Shown here in pieces: positions 38,065 to 46,036 of a DNA stretch of 64,000 bases. Made by a program: the position numbers and the translations under genes. The notes under the pieces were generated by a model, which worked only from the letters and a program-made list of their open reading frames with translations, did no database searches and was not told where the DNA came from. The stretch lies in assembly GCF_029892095.1 (NCBI RefSeq), contig NZ_JARZAE010000004.1:3658001-3722000 (forward strand). The letters are read 5' to 3'. Positions within the stretch are counted from its first letter, which is position 1. Every line of letters begins with the position of its first letter. The stretch comes from Kitasatospora sp. MAP12-44. GTDB lineage: Bacteria; Actinomycetota; Actinomycetes; Streptomycetales; Streptomycetaceae.

Positions 38065-38925
38065 GTGCCTTCTCTGCGTCAGCCCGTCGGACCGCTGCCA
38101 GCTTCGATCTACTGGCGGCGGCGGCTTGTCGTGCTCGCCGCCGTGGCGGTGGCGGCGCTGCTGGTTTTGTGGTTGACGACCGGTCAGGGCGGCGGCGGCA
38201 AACCGGCCGCCACCGCGCACCCCGCGCCGGCGCCCTCGGTGCCCACCTCGATCACCCCCGGCGCCACCCCGACCGGCCCGGCCATCACCAGCCACCCGGG
38301 CGGCACCGGCGGCACCTCCGGCGGAGCGGCAGGCGGGACGGCGGGCGGGACGGCTGCCGGTGCGTCCGGCGGGTCCGGCGGCACGACCGGCGGTACGGGT
38401 ACGGACACCACGGGCAGCGGCAGCACCGGCGGCGACAGCAGCTCCTCGGGAGGCAGCGGCGGTGGCAGTGCGGGCGGCGCTCCGCCGGTCAACACCAGCG
38501 ACGTGATGGCTCTGCCCGTCTGCACCGCCTCCCAGCTCACCCTGGAGCTGGCCGGCACCCAGAACGCCTACCAGGCCAAGGACAAGCCGACCTTCGAGCT
38601 CAAGGTCCGCAATGCCTCCGGCTCCCCCTGCCGCGTCGACCTGAGCCAGGCCGCCGCCGCGATCACCGTCAACTCGGCCAGCGGGGAGCGGATCTGGTCC
38701 TCCGCCGACTGCGTCACGGACAAGCAGGGCCGCTGGGTGCAGATCACCCCGGCCACCGCCCTCACCGAGACGTTCATCTGGGACCGCACCCGCAGCAAGC
38801 CCCAGTGCCCCACCCCCACGGACACGACCCCGGCCCCCGCCGGCAACTACCTCGTCCAGGCCGAACTCACCGGCCCGCCCGGCGGCCCCGTCCCCGCCCG
38901 CACCTCCACCCGCCTGGACCCCTGA
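38065..38925 (+). CDS. Membrane-anchored extracellular protein of unknown function
   Basis: About 286 residues. A short cytoplasmic start (PSLRQPVGPLP) leads to a transmembrane helix LVVLAAVAVAALLVLWL, a ~100-residue Gly/Ser/Thr linker, and an extracellular beta-rich domain from VCTASQLTLELAGTQNAY to the end. That domain has conserved Cys residues (PVC, SPCRV, ADCV, PQCP), probably forming disulfides, and resembles a DUF4232-like immunoglobulin-type fold. The GTG start is chosen for the leaderless -10; a TTG two codons earlier is less likely. Confidence 0.75.
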   Translation: MPSLRQPVGPLPASIYWRRRLVVLAAVAVAALLVLWLTTGQGGGGKPAATAHPAPAPSVPTSITPGATPTGPAITSHPGGTGGTSGGAAGGTAGGTAAGASGGSGGTTGGTGTDTTGSGSTGGDSSSSGGSGGGSAGGAPPVNTSDVMALPVCTASQLTLELAGTQNAYQAKDKPTFELKVRNASGSPCRVDLSQAAAAITVNSASGERIWSSADCVTDKQGRWVQITPATALTETFIWDRTRSKPQCPTPTDTTPAPAGNYLVQAELTGPPGGPVPARTSTRLDP

Positions 38926-38962
38926 GCCCGATTGTCAGCCGCCGCCGCTACGGTCGTTCGCT

Positions 38963-39436
38963 GTGGCCGACATCTACGAACTCTCCCTCGCCGTTGACCT
39001 GCGCGACGACCTCTCCGACGCCGAACTCGCCGAGCTGCGCTGGCACCTCGGCCTGGCACCGAGGCCGGACAGCCTGAGCATCGTCCGCGCGTTCCCGTTC
39101 GTAGTGGGGAACGATCTCGGCGAACTGGTCACAGAGGACGACCCCGCGCCGCTCCTGGGACAGCACGGCGAAGCCCGGAAGGTCGCCGGAGCACTCACCT
39201 CCGTTCTGCTTCGGCGCGAGGAGAGTCGGCACGGGGGCTGGGCCCTGACCGCTCGCCAGGAGGCCCACCCGGATGATTTCGACCGGCTGGGCGAGCTGCT
39301 CAGCTGGCTGGCAACCAAGACGGTCCAGCACCATGAACGCCTCGACGGCTCCGTCGAGCTGGGCTGGATCCGCTTCTACGAGTCGGACCAGCCCAACCCC
39401 CTCACCGTGCGGGACGCCGGCGTCAGCTGGCCATAG
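38963..39436 (+). CDS. Hypothetical protein
   Basis: A 157-residue acidic soluble protein starting at GTG 38963. TACGGT, 8 nt upstream, may be a leaderless -10. The beginning ADIYELSLAVDLRDDLSD alternates strand and helix. I recognise no domain, motif or membrane segment. It and the next gene form a small same-strand orphan pair beside the decayed regulatory locus at 40.4-41.3 kb. Confidence 0.65.
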   Translation: MADIYELSLAVDLRDDLSDAELAELRWHLGLAPRPDSLSIVRAFPFVVGNDLGELVTEDDPAPLLGQHGEARKVAGALTSVLLRREESRHGGWALTARQEAHPDDFDRLGELLSWLATKTVQHHERLDGSVELGWIRFYESDQPNPLTVRDAGVSWP

Positions 39437-39537
39437 ACGGGCCCCCGACCAGCCATCTTGTCTTGACCGGCCAGACCCCGAGGACGATGGCGCCCCTCCT
39501 GTCTGTGATGATCGCTCCGAACTTCAAGGAGGACGTG

Positions 39538-40305
39538 GTGGATAGGCCGACAGATGCCCCCGAGGCCGACCGGCGCGATGCGGACGGCGGTCGCGTCCGC
39601 ATCCGGCCGGGTGATGTGCTGGTGCTGGAGTGTCCCTTCTCCGAGACCACAGTCACCGGAGTCACCCGCGGCTTCGCCCATGTTCGCTGGCCGTGGCGGG
39701 AGATGGACCCGCTGGCAAAAGGCTTCCGCTGGGACGGTGACTTCGCGCTCCCGACGGCTGCGAGCCACGGGTGGGAGACGTTGTACTTCCGATCGGAGCC
39801 GACAGCGGGCGCACTGAAGACGGGTGATGCCTGCCTGGTGGGGATCCCTCCGACGCAGGTGCACGTCGTGGCGGTCCATCACTTCGATCCGCCGCTGGTG
39901 ACCGGCATGCTGCCTCGGCCCGCGTGCTACGTCGAGGTCCTGCCGCAGGGCGAGAGCCATGATCCGGACCTTGAGGAGCAGGCATTCACGTTCGACCCGG
40001 CGGGCGGCGAGCCCATGCGCCTCGAACTTCTCTTTCGCCCCTACGCCTTCCTCGAACCAGGAGATGAAGTCACCGACCGGGATGGGCGTGCCTGGCGGTT
40101 CGACGCGGCTTGGGCATGGCACCCCTTCGACGATGGGCAACCCAGCACCCCGGCCTGGCCGCTGGCCCTGCTCTCCCGCAACGGCAAGCCCACGCCGGAG
40201 CAGGCCGCCGCCGTCGCCCGGGCAACGGCGGCGGGCAACCACGCGGAGGAACTCGGGAGATGGACAGAACACACCCTCGCGAAGCCGCCCACCGATCGGC
40301 AGTGA
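39538..40305 (+). CDS. Hypothetical protein
   Basis: A 255-residue soluble protein. The GTG at 39538 is chosen because AAGGAGG ends 5 nt upstream; the same frame is open from a TTG at 39463. The sequence has several beta-rich segments (IRPGDVLVLECPFSETTVTGV, CLVGIPPTQVHVVAVHHFDPP) and many aromatic residues near WRFDAAWAWHPFDD. I recognise no family. It lies 101 nt downstream of the previous orphan gene. Confidence 0.65.
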   Translation: MDRPTDAPEADRRDADGGRVRIRPGDVLVLECPFSETTVTGVTRGFAHVRWPWREMDPLAKGFRWDGDFALPTAASHGWETLYFRSEPTAGALKTGDACLVGIPPTQVHVVAVHHFDPPLVTGMLPRPACYVEVLPQGESHDPDLEEQAFTFDPAGGEPMRLELLFRPYAFLEPGDEVTDRDGRAWRFDAAWAWHPFDDGQPSTPAWPLALLSRNGKPTPEQAAAVARATAAGNHAEELGRWTEHTLAKPPTDRQ

Positions 40306-40422
40306 TCGCCACGGCCATACATGGTCAGACATTGCATCGGCGTCGAAGCGGAGGACTGGAACCAGTTCGCGGCCCTGCCTCGCGCCGGGTGAACCCGATG
40401 CGGGGCAGGCTGCGCTGAGTGA

Positions 40423-40658
40423 TCAGCAGTCGGTGGGGAACTCCCCGGCGCGGATGCCGGCCACGAAGTAGTGCCAGGCGGCGGCGGGGAAGACCAGGGC
40501 GGGGCCCTGCGGGTCCTTGGAGTCGCGCACGGGCAGCACGCCGGTGAAGCCGTCCGCCACCTCGACGCAGTCGCCGCCCTGGCCGCGACGCAGTTGCCGC
40601 CCTGGCCGCTGTAGCTGCTCTTGCGCCACGCCGCGTACTCAAGCTCCGGGGTGTCCAT
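40423..40658 (-). pseudogene. DUF397 gene broken by a 23-bp tandem duplication
   Basis: The 5' part reads MDTPELEYAAWRKSSYSGQG and then GNCV; the 3' part, in another frame, reads GDCVEVADGFTGVLPVRDS and runs to the stop at 40423. Joined, they give a perfect ~70-residue DUF397 protein. The cause is visible: a 23-nt unit, GGCCAGGGCGGC plus 11 nt, is present twice in a row with one internal difference, shifting the frame by two. A GTG at 40629 could still start a short product in the downstream frame. DUF397 proteins pair with XRE/DUF5753 regulators, whose remnant lies just upstream. Confidence 0.85.
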
Positions 40659-40688
40659 CAGTCGACTACCTCTCAGTTTTCCTGGCTG

Positions 40689-41060
40689 CTACAGATCGCG
40701 ACGGATCCGAGCGATCAGGTCGAGGCTGTCCGCCGGACTCAACGCGATGCTGCGAAGACTGATCGAAGATCAGCGCATATTCCGCCGTCTCCTGGGGGTC
40801 CTCCATATACAGCGTCCCGGTCCGGTGCTCGACGCAAACCACGTCGGAGAAGGCCGGGTTGGGGAATCCGAAGAGCACGCACGCCGGGGCGCTGGGCTTC
40901 CTCCTCCAGCTGGTCGAGCTGCTTGCGCATCACGTCCGGACCACCGACCTGAAGGCGCAGGGCGGCCTCGCCCTCGATCGCGCAGAGCCGGTTCCGGCCC
41001 TGCTGCGGCAGCTGCTCGCTGCCGTATCGGGTGGCGAACGGTTCGGTGAGGCCGACTGCT
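40689..41060 (-). pseudogene. Remnant of an XRE-family regulator (DUF5753 C-terminal part)
   Basis: Three reading frames together spell the DUF5753 ligand-binding domain. The first contains ALRLQVGGPDVMRKQLDQLE and EEAQRPGV. The second has VLFGFPNPAFSDVVCVEH through to ALIFDQ. The third reads LRSIALSPADSLDLIARIRR and ends at TAG (40691-40689). Between the first two about 15 residues are missing. Between the last two a single extra base is enough to explain the shift. The N-terminal helix-turn-helix is absent. It precedes the DUF397 pseudogene by 30 nt, the usual XRE-DUF397 order. Confidence 0.75.
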
Positions 41061-41064
41061 CTGG

Positions 41065-41268
41065 GTGGGCTTCCGACTGGTCGGCGGGCAGCTCAGAGTC
41101 GAGGTGCATGATGCGGGCGAGGGGTGCCCGTCGGCCCGGCCGGGAGGCGAACTGGAGGAATCCGGCCGGGGGTTGCTGCTGGTGGAGCTGCTGTCCGAGG
41201 CGTGGGGGGTGTGCGGGCGCGCGGGGATCGGCAAGTGCGTCTGGGCGGTGATCGCCCCGACGGGTTAG
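41065..41268 (+). pseudogene. Truncated RsbW/SpoIIAB-like ATPase remnant
   Basis: The frame encodes only the C-terminal half of a HATPase_c anti-sigma-type protein: LVGGQLRVEVHDAGEGCP (the D-x-G-x-G box) and EESGRGLLLVELLSEAWGV (G2 box), ending KCVWAVIAPTG. The N-terminal half with the conserved Asn box is missing. In intact Streptomyces loci such an ATPase gene often lies divergent to XRE-DUF397 genes. Here both N-terminal halves are gone and the remnants abut near 41060. The stop overlaps the disA stop region. Confidence 0.75.
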
Positions 41269-42371
41269 ACGTAGCGCTCCAGGATGGACGATTCAGCAAG
41301 GCGGGACAGGCCCTCGCGGACCGAACGGGCGCGGGTCTCGCCCACTCCCTCGACGGTCTGGAGGTCGTCGATGCTGGCGGCGAGGAGCTTCTGCAGGCCG
41401 CCGAAGTGCTCGACCAGGCGCTCCATCACCGTGTTGGGCAGGCGCGGGATCTTGGCCAGCAGGCGGTAGCCGCGCGGGGAGACCGCGGAGTCCAGCGACT
41501 CGGGGCTGCCGGAGTAGCCGATCGCCTTGGCCACCGTCTGGAGGTCCAGCAGCTCGGCGTGGGTGAGGGCTTCGAGGTCGGCCAGGACCTCGGGGACCGT
41601 GCGGCCGCGCTTGGCGGCGCGCTCGGGGAAGTAGTCGCGGGCGACCAGTTCGCGCTCGGGTTCGACGCCCGCGATCAGCTCGTCCAGCTGGAGCGAGAGC
41701 AGCCGGCCGTCGGTGCCGAGCTCCAGGACGTAGCCGGCGATCTCGGCGGCGATCAGCCGGACCATCTCCAGGCGCTGGGCGACGGCGGTGACGTCCCGGA
41801 CGGTGACCAGGTCCTCGATCTCCAGGGCGGAGAGCGTGCCGGCCACCTCGTCCAGGCGCAGCTTGTAGCGCTCCAGCGTCGCCAGTGCCTGGTTGGCGCG
41901 GGAGAGGACGGTGGTGGAGTCCTCCAGGACGCGGCGCGAGCCGTTGACGTACATCGCGATCAGCCGCATCGAGTGCGAGACCGCGACGACCGGGAAGCCG
42001 GTCTGCTTGTTCACCCGTTCGGCGGTGCGGTGGCGGGTGCCGGTCTCGTCGGTGGGAATCGAGGCGTCCGGCATCAGGTGCACGCCGGCTCGGACGATCT
42101 TGGTGATGTCCTTGTCGAGCACCACCGCGCCGTCCAGCTTGCACAGCTCGCGCAGCCGGGTCGCGGTGAACTCGACGTCCAGCACGAAACCGCCGGTGCA
42201 GACCGACTCGACGGTCTTGTCGAAGCCGACGACGATCAGGCCGCCGGTGTTGGCGCGCAGCACCCGCTCCAGGCCGTCCCGCAGGGGCGTCCCGGGCGCG
42301 ATGGCTTGGAGGGAGGCCCGGAGCAGGGCCTCCTCACGGGGGGACTTCTCCACCCGGTCGCTCGCTGCCAC
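41265..42371 (-). CDS. disA: DNA-integrity scanning diadenylate cyclase
   Basis: Makes cyclic di-AMP from two ATP and pauses at branched DNA. 368 residues. The N-terminal DAC domain has KLDGAVVLD (DGA motif) and GTRHRTAERV (RHR motif). A helical spine follows, then a C-terminal helix-hairpin-helix DNA-binding domain (DDLQTVEGVGETRARSV). The GTG at 42371, with GGAGGAG just upstream, is chosen over a longer frame. It lies 128 nt downstream of radA, an arrangement known from other Gram-positive bacteria where RadA modulates DisA. Confidence 0.96.
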   Translation of the reverse strand: MAASDRVEKSPREEALLRASLQAIAPGTPLRDGLERVLRANTGGLIVVGFDKTVESVCTGGFVLDVEFTATRLRELCKLDGAVVLDKDITKIVRAGVHLMPDASIPTDETGTRHRTAERVNKQTGFPVVAVSHSMRLIAMYVNGSRRVLEDSTTVLSRANQALATLERYKLRLDEVAGTLSALEIEDLVTVRDVTAVAQRLEMVRLIAAEIAGYVLELGTDGRLLSLQLDELIAGVEPERELVARDYFPERAAKRGRTVPEVLADLEALTHAELLDLQTVAKAIGYSGSPESLDSAVSPRGYRLLAKIPRLPNTVMERLVEHFGGLQKLLAASIDDLQTVEGVGETRARSVREGLSRLAESSILERYV

Positions 42372-42499
42372 GTGACTCCTCCGGCCGGTCCGGTCCGCTC
42401 GCCGCGGTGGCCCGTGGCCCCGGTCCCTCGATCGCTGCTGCCCGAAAATGGTGCTGGACAGCCAAAGTCTACGGTGCGGGCGCAGCGCCGGGGCCTCGG

Positions 42500-44005
42500 T
42501 CAGGCCAGTTCGTCGGAGTCGACCGGCTCCCACCCCGCCATCAGCTCCTCCGGATAGGCGGCCGGAGCAGGCGCCGGAGCGGGGACGGCGGCGGGCTTGC
42601 GCGCCGCCTCGCGCGGTTTGGCGGCGGCCCGGCGGCGGCCCGGGATGGCCTGCAGCGCCTCGCCGATGTCCGCCACCTCGACCACCTTCATGCCGCGCGG
42701 CACCTTGCCCGGATCCGGCGGGACCAGCGCGTGGGTGAAGCCGAGCCGGTGCGCCTCGGCCAGCCGGCGCTGCACACCCGTCACCCGGCGGACCTCGCCC
42801 GCCAGGCCCACCTCACCGATCGCCACCAGGTTGTTGGGCAGCGGGGTGTCGGAGGAGGAACTCGCCACGGCCAGCGCGATGGCCAGGTCGGCGGAGGGCT
42901 CGGAGAGCTTCACCCCGCCCACGGTGGCGGTGTAGATGTCCTGCTTGCCGAGCTTGACGCCGCCGTGCCGCTCGACGACCGCCAGGATCATCGCGATCCG
43001 CGGCGACTCCAGGCCGGAGGTGGTGCGGCGCGGGGAGGGGATCTGCGAATCCACCATCAGCGCCTGCACCTCGGCGACCAGCGGGCGGCGGCCCTCCAGG
43101 GTGACCGTCAGGCAGGTACCGGGGACGGCCTTGTCACGGCGGGTCAGGAAGAGGCCGGACGGGTCGGCGAGCCCGGCGATGCCCTCGTCGTGCAACTCGA
43201 AGCAGCCGACCTCGTCCGTCGCGCCGTAGCGGTTCTTGATGCCGCGGATGATCCGCAGCCGGGCGTGCCGGTCGCCCTCGAAACTCAGCACCACGTCCAC
43301 CAGGTGCTCCAGCAGGCGCGGGCCGGCGATCGAGCCGTCCTTGGTGACATGGCCGACCAGCAGGGTCGCCATGCCGCGGTCCTTGGAGGCCCGGATCAGC
43401 GCGCTGGCCACCTCGCGGACCTGGGCCGGCCCGCCGGGCGCGCCGTCCAGCTCGGCGGAGGCGATGGTCTGCACCGAGTCCAGGATCAGCAGCCCGGGGT
43501 TGACCTGGTCGACATGGCCGAGCACCGCGCCGAGATCCGACTCGGCGGCCAGATAGAGGTGGTCGGAGAGCGCGTTGATCCGGTCGGCGCGCAGCCGGAC
43601 CTGACCGGCCGACTCCTCACCGGTGACGTAGAGGGTGCGGTGCTGGGCGGTGGCGGCCTTGGCGGCGACGTCCAGCAGCAGGGTGGACTTGCCGACGCCC
43701 GGCTCGCCCGCGAGCAGCACCACCGCGCCGGGGACCAGGCCGCCGCCGAGCACCCGGTCCAACTCGCTGACGCCGGTGGTGCGGGCGGTGGCCACCTGGC
43801 CGTCGACCTGGCCGATCGGCCGGGCGGGAGCGCTGACCGGCCCGGCCGCGGTGGTCCGGATCGGGACGGCGCCGTACTCCTCCACCGTGCCCCAGGCGTT
43901 GCACTCCGGACAGCGGCCGACCCATTTGGGCAGCTGGTTGCCGCACTCCGTGCAGCGGTAGGCCGGACGGGGCTTGGCGGTGGTCTTCACGGTACGGGCT
44001 GCCAT
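42500..44005 (-). CDS. radA: DNA repair protein RadA
   Basis: A branch-migration ATPase of recombination. 501 residues. The N-terminal zinc finger is YRCTECGNQLPKWVGRCPEC. The RecA-like core has Walker A GEPGVGKST and Walker B LLILDSVQ. The RadA-specific motif reads KNRYG where most members have KNRFG. The C-terminal Lon-protease-like domain contains DLAIALAVASS. An Ala/Pro-rich tail of about 40 residues is extra. The ATG at 44005 is chosen; ten more residues are open upstream. Confidence 0.96.
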   Translation of the reverse strand: MAARTVKTTAKPRPAYRCTECGNQLPKWVGRCPECNAWGTVEEYGAVPIRTTAAGPVSAPARPIGQVDGQVATARTTGVSELDRVLGGGLVPGAVVLLAGEPGVGKSTLLLDVAAKAATAQHRTLYVTGEESAGQVRLRADRINALSDHLYLAAESDLGAVLGHVDQVNPGLLILDSVQTIASAELDGAPGGPAQVREVASALIRASKDRGMATLLVGHVTKDGSIAGPRLLEHLVDVVLSFEGDRHARLRIIRGIKNRYGATDEVGCFELHDEGIAGLADPSGLFLTRRDKAVPGTCLTVTLEGRRPLVAEVQALMVDSQIPSPRRTTSGLESPRIAMILAVVERHGGVKLGKQDIYTATVGGVKLSEPSADLAIALAVASSSSDTPLPNNLVAIGEVGLAGEVRRVTGVQRRLAEAHRLGFTHALVPPDPGKVPRGMKVVEVADIGEALQAIPGRRRAAAKPREAARKPAAVPAPAPAPAAYPEELMAGWEPVDSDELA

Positions 44006-44129
44006 GCGGCCCACCGTAGCGGGTGGGTCCGACAACGCGGCACCGGCGCTTTGTCAGTCCATGGGCTGTGTTGTTACCCGAAAGAAGTACAAGAACGGGG
44101 ATCCGCGGGGTCGGCCCGGCGCCGCTCTC

Positions 44130-44135
44130 TACCGT
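44130..44135 (+). promoter_or_regulatory. -10 element (TACCGT) of a leaderless promoter
   Basis: TACCGT ends 7 nt before the GTG at 44143. No ribosome site is present. Confidence 0.4.
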
Positions 44136-44142
44136 CGAAGCT

Positions 44143-45960
44143 GTGAAACCCCCAACCCACAACCCGCTGGAACAGCAGGTCGCCGACCAGGTCGCCGCGA
44201 CCGTACTGCCCGCGTACGGACGCCTGGCGGACGGCCTGTTCACCTACTGCCTCTCGGTGCTCTGCGAGCACGACGCGGCACTGGCAGCGCTACGCGAGAC
44301 CCGCGAGCTGGCGCTGCGCAACGGATCACGGCTGGCCGCCCCCGGCCTGCTGCGGGCCTGGCTGTACTCGCTGGCGCGCTACGCCTGCATGCGACGGCTG
44401 GCCGAGCGGGCCGACGGCGCGGTGCCGGTGCGCCCCACCCCCGGCGAGGCCGGTCGGCGCAAGGACGAGCTGGCCTCGCTGGCCTGGCCGGAGGCGGCGG
44501 GCACGACGGCCGAGCAGCGCGAGGCGCTGGAGCTGTCGGTCCGCCACCGGCTGACCCCGCTGGAGATCGCGGCCGTGCTCGGCCTCGGCATCGAGGCGAC
44601 CCAGGCGCTGCTGGCGGACGGCGGCGCCGAGGTCGACCGGACCAGGAGCGCGCTGGCGGTGCTGGGCGTCGGCAACTGCCCCGAGCTGGCCCGGCTCGGC
44701 GGCCCGGGCGCCGACCACTGGCGGGCCTGGGTGCTCAGCCCGGCGCTGCGCCGCGAGCTGGTGCGGCATGTGCTGGAGTGCCCGACCTGCCGCGGGACGG
44801 CCGAGCGGGTGGCCGGGGAGCCGGCCGCGGGGCCGGCCGGCCGCTCCGGGCTCGGGTTGGTCCGGGCGCCCGGCGAGGACGGGCCCGCCGCGCCCGAGGC
44901 CCAACCGGTCCACTTCGACCAGCGCGGCTTCCCCCGCCACCGGCAGCCCGGGTACCTGGAGCGCCATCGGGCCGGCGGGGATCTGCACGGGCGGACCGTC
45001 CTGGTCCGCCAGCGCGCGCTGACCACCGGCGTGCTCGCCGCAGTGCTGTCGGCCCCGCTGGTCGCCCTCTGGGTCGCCCACCGGGACGGCGGCGGGACGG
45101 ACACGGCCGCCGTATCGGCGGTGCGGGTGGACGGCGGCGCCGGGGACCGCGACGGCACCCCGCTGGTCGCCGCCCCCCTGCCCGACCTGGGCGGGCCGCC
45201 GACCGCCGCGCCGGTGGCCGGCGGTCAGCCCGGCGGCAACCTCGCGCCGGCGGTGCTGAGACCGGCGACTGCAGAAACGTTGCTGCCAGCGGTTCAGGGG
45301 GTCGCGATCCCCGTCCCGGCTGGCGACGCCGTCCCGCTCGGCAGCCCGCAGCTGACCGCCCAGCCCGCTCCCCCGCTGCCGCCCGCCTCCCCCGCCGGGG
45401 GCTGGCTGACCGTCGAGGCCAGCCCTTACGGCGCCCGGACCGTACTCACCCTGACCAACACCGGCGCCACCACGATCGACTGGCAGGCCGTCACCACCTG
45501 TGACTGGCTACGCCTGAGCCGCGACTCCGGCAGCCTGGCCCCCGGCCAGCGGATCACCGTGACCGTCACGGTCGACGACACCCGCGCCCCGCAGGATCAC
45601 TGGACCGCCCAGATCGCGCTGCCGCCGTCCGAGGCCGTGGTCACCCTGGAGGGCGGTTCGGAGCAGCGCGGCGGCACGCCCTCACCGAGCTCCTCGCCCT
45701 CATCCGGGCCGGCGCCCAGCGCCAGCGCGAACCCCAGCGGCAGCGCCAGCAGCACCCCCTCGGTCGCGCCCACCTCGGGCAGCAGCGCGAGCAGCGCCCC
45801 GAGCAGCAGCGCCAGCCCGAGCGCCGCACCCACGTCCGGGCCGTCCTCCAGCCCGCCCCCCGCACCGAGCAGCTCACCGAGCACCGGCCCGACCGCTCCG
45901 TCGAACGCACCGTCCGCCACGCCCACCACCCCCGTCTCCTCCGCCGCGCCCGCACGCTGA
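44143..45960 (+). CDS. Sigma-factor-like, single-pass membrane protein with BACON domain
   Basis: 605 residues. The N-terminal ~180 residues resemble ECF sigma regions 2 and 4 (LADGLFTYCLSVLCEHDAAL and LTPLEIAAVLGLGIEATQAL), but the usual core-binding and -10 motifs are eroded. A possible zinc site HVLECPTC follows. A transmembrane helix TGVLAAVLSAPLVALWVAH lies near residue 300. Outside are a linker, a BACON-type beta domain (WLTVEASPYGARTVLTLTNT), and a ~110-residue Ser/Pro/Ala tail. It looks like a transmembrane signalling protein; the mechanism is unknown. It is divergent from radA. Confidence 0.8.
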   Translation: MKPPTHNPLEQQVADQVAATVLPAYGRLADGLFTYCLSVLCEHDAALAALRETRELALRNGSRLAAPGLLRAWLYSLARYACMRRLAERADGAVPVRPTPGEAGRRKDELASLAWPEAAGTTAEQREALELSVRHRLTPLEIAAVLGLGIEATQALLADGGAEVDRTRSALAVLGVGNCPELARLGGPGADHWRAWVLSPALRRELVRHVLECPTCRGTAERVAGEPAAGPAGRSGLGLVRAPGEDGPAAPEAQPVHFDQRGFPRHRQPGYLERHRAGGDLHGRTVLVRQRALTTGVLAAVLSAPLVALWVAHRDGGGTDTAAVSAVRVDGGAGDRDGTPLVAAPLPDLGGPPTAAPVAGGQPGGNLAPAVLRPATAETLLPAVQGVAIPVPAGDAVPLGSPQLTAQPAPPLPPASPAGGWLTVEASPYGARTVLTLTNTGATTIDWQAVTTCDWLRLSRDSGSLAPGQRITVTVTVDDTRAPQDHWTAQIALPPSEAVVTLEGGSEQRGGTPSPSSSPSSGPAPSASANPSGSASSTPSVAPTSGSSASSAPSSSASPSAAPTSGPSSSPPPAPSSSPSTGPTAPSNAPSATPTTPVSSAAPAR

Positions 45961-46036
45961 CGCGGCCGCCACACCAGAACTCCCCCGTATCGACTCCTTT
46001 AAGACCCGCGACGTTGCGCCCGGGGGATGAGAAAAG

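Noticed and set aside
42478-42499. Overlap of disA with radA using a start near 42533
   Set aside because: The extra 54 residues are Arg-rich and unlike DisA, and the GTG at 42371 has a good ribosome site.
45961-46036. Terminator hairpin between the BACON gene and the DUF1254 gene
   Set aside because: Only a 7-bp complementarity with a loop over 30 nt is visible, which is too weak to call.
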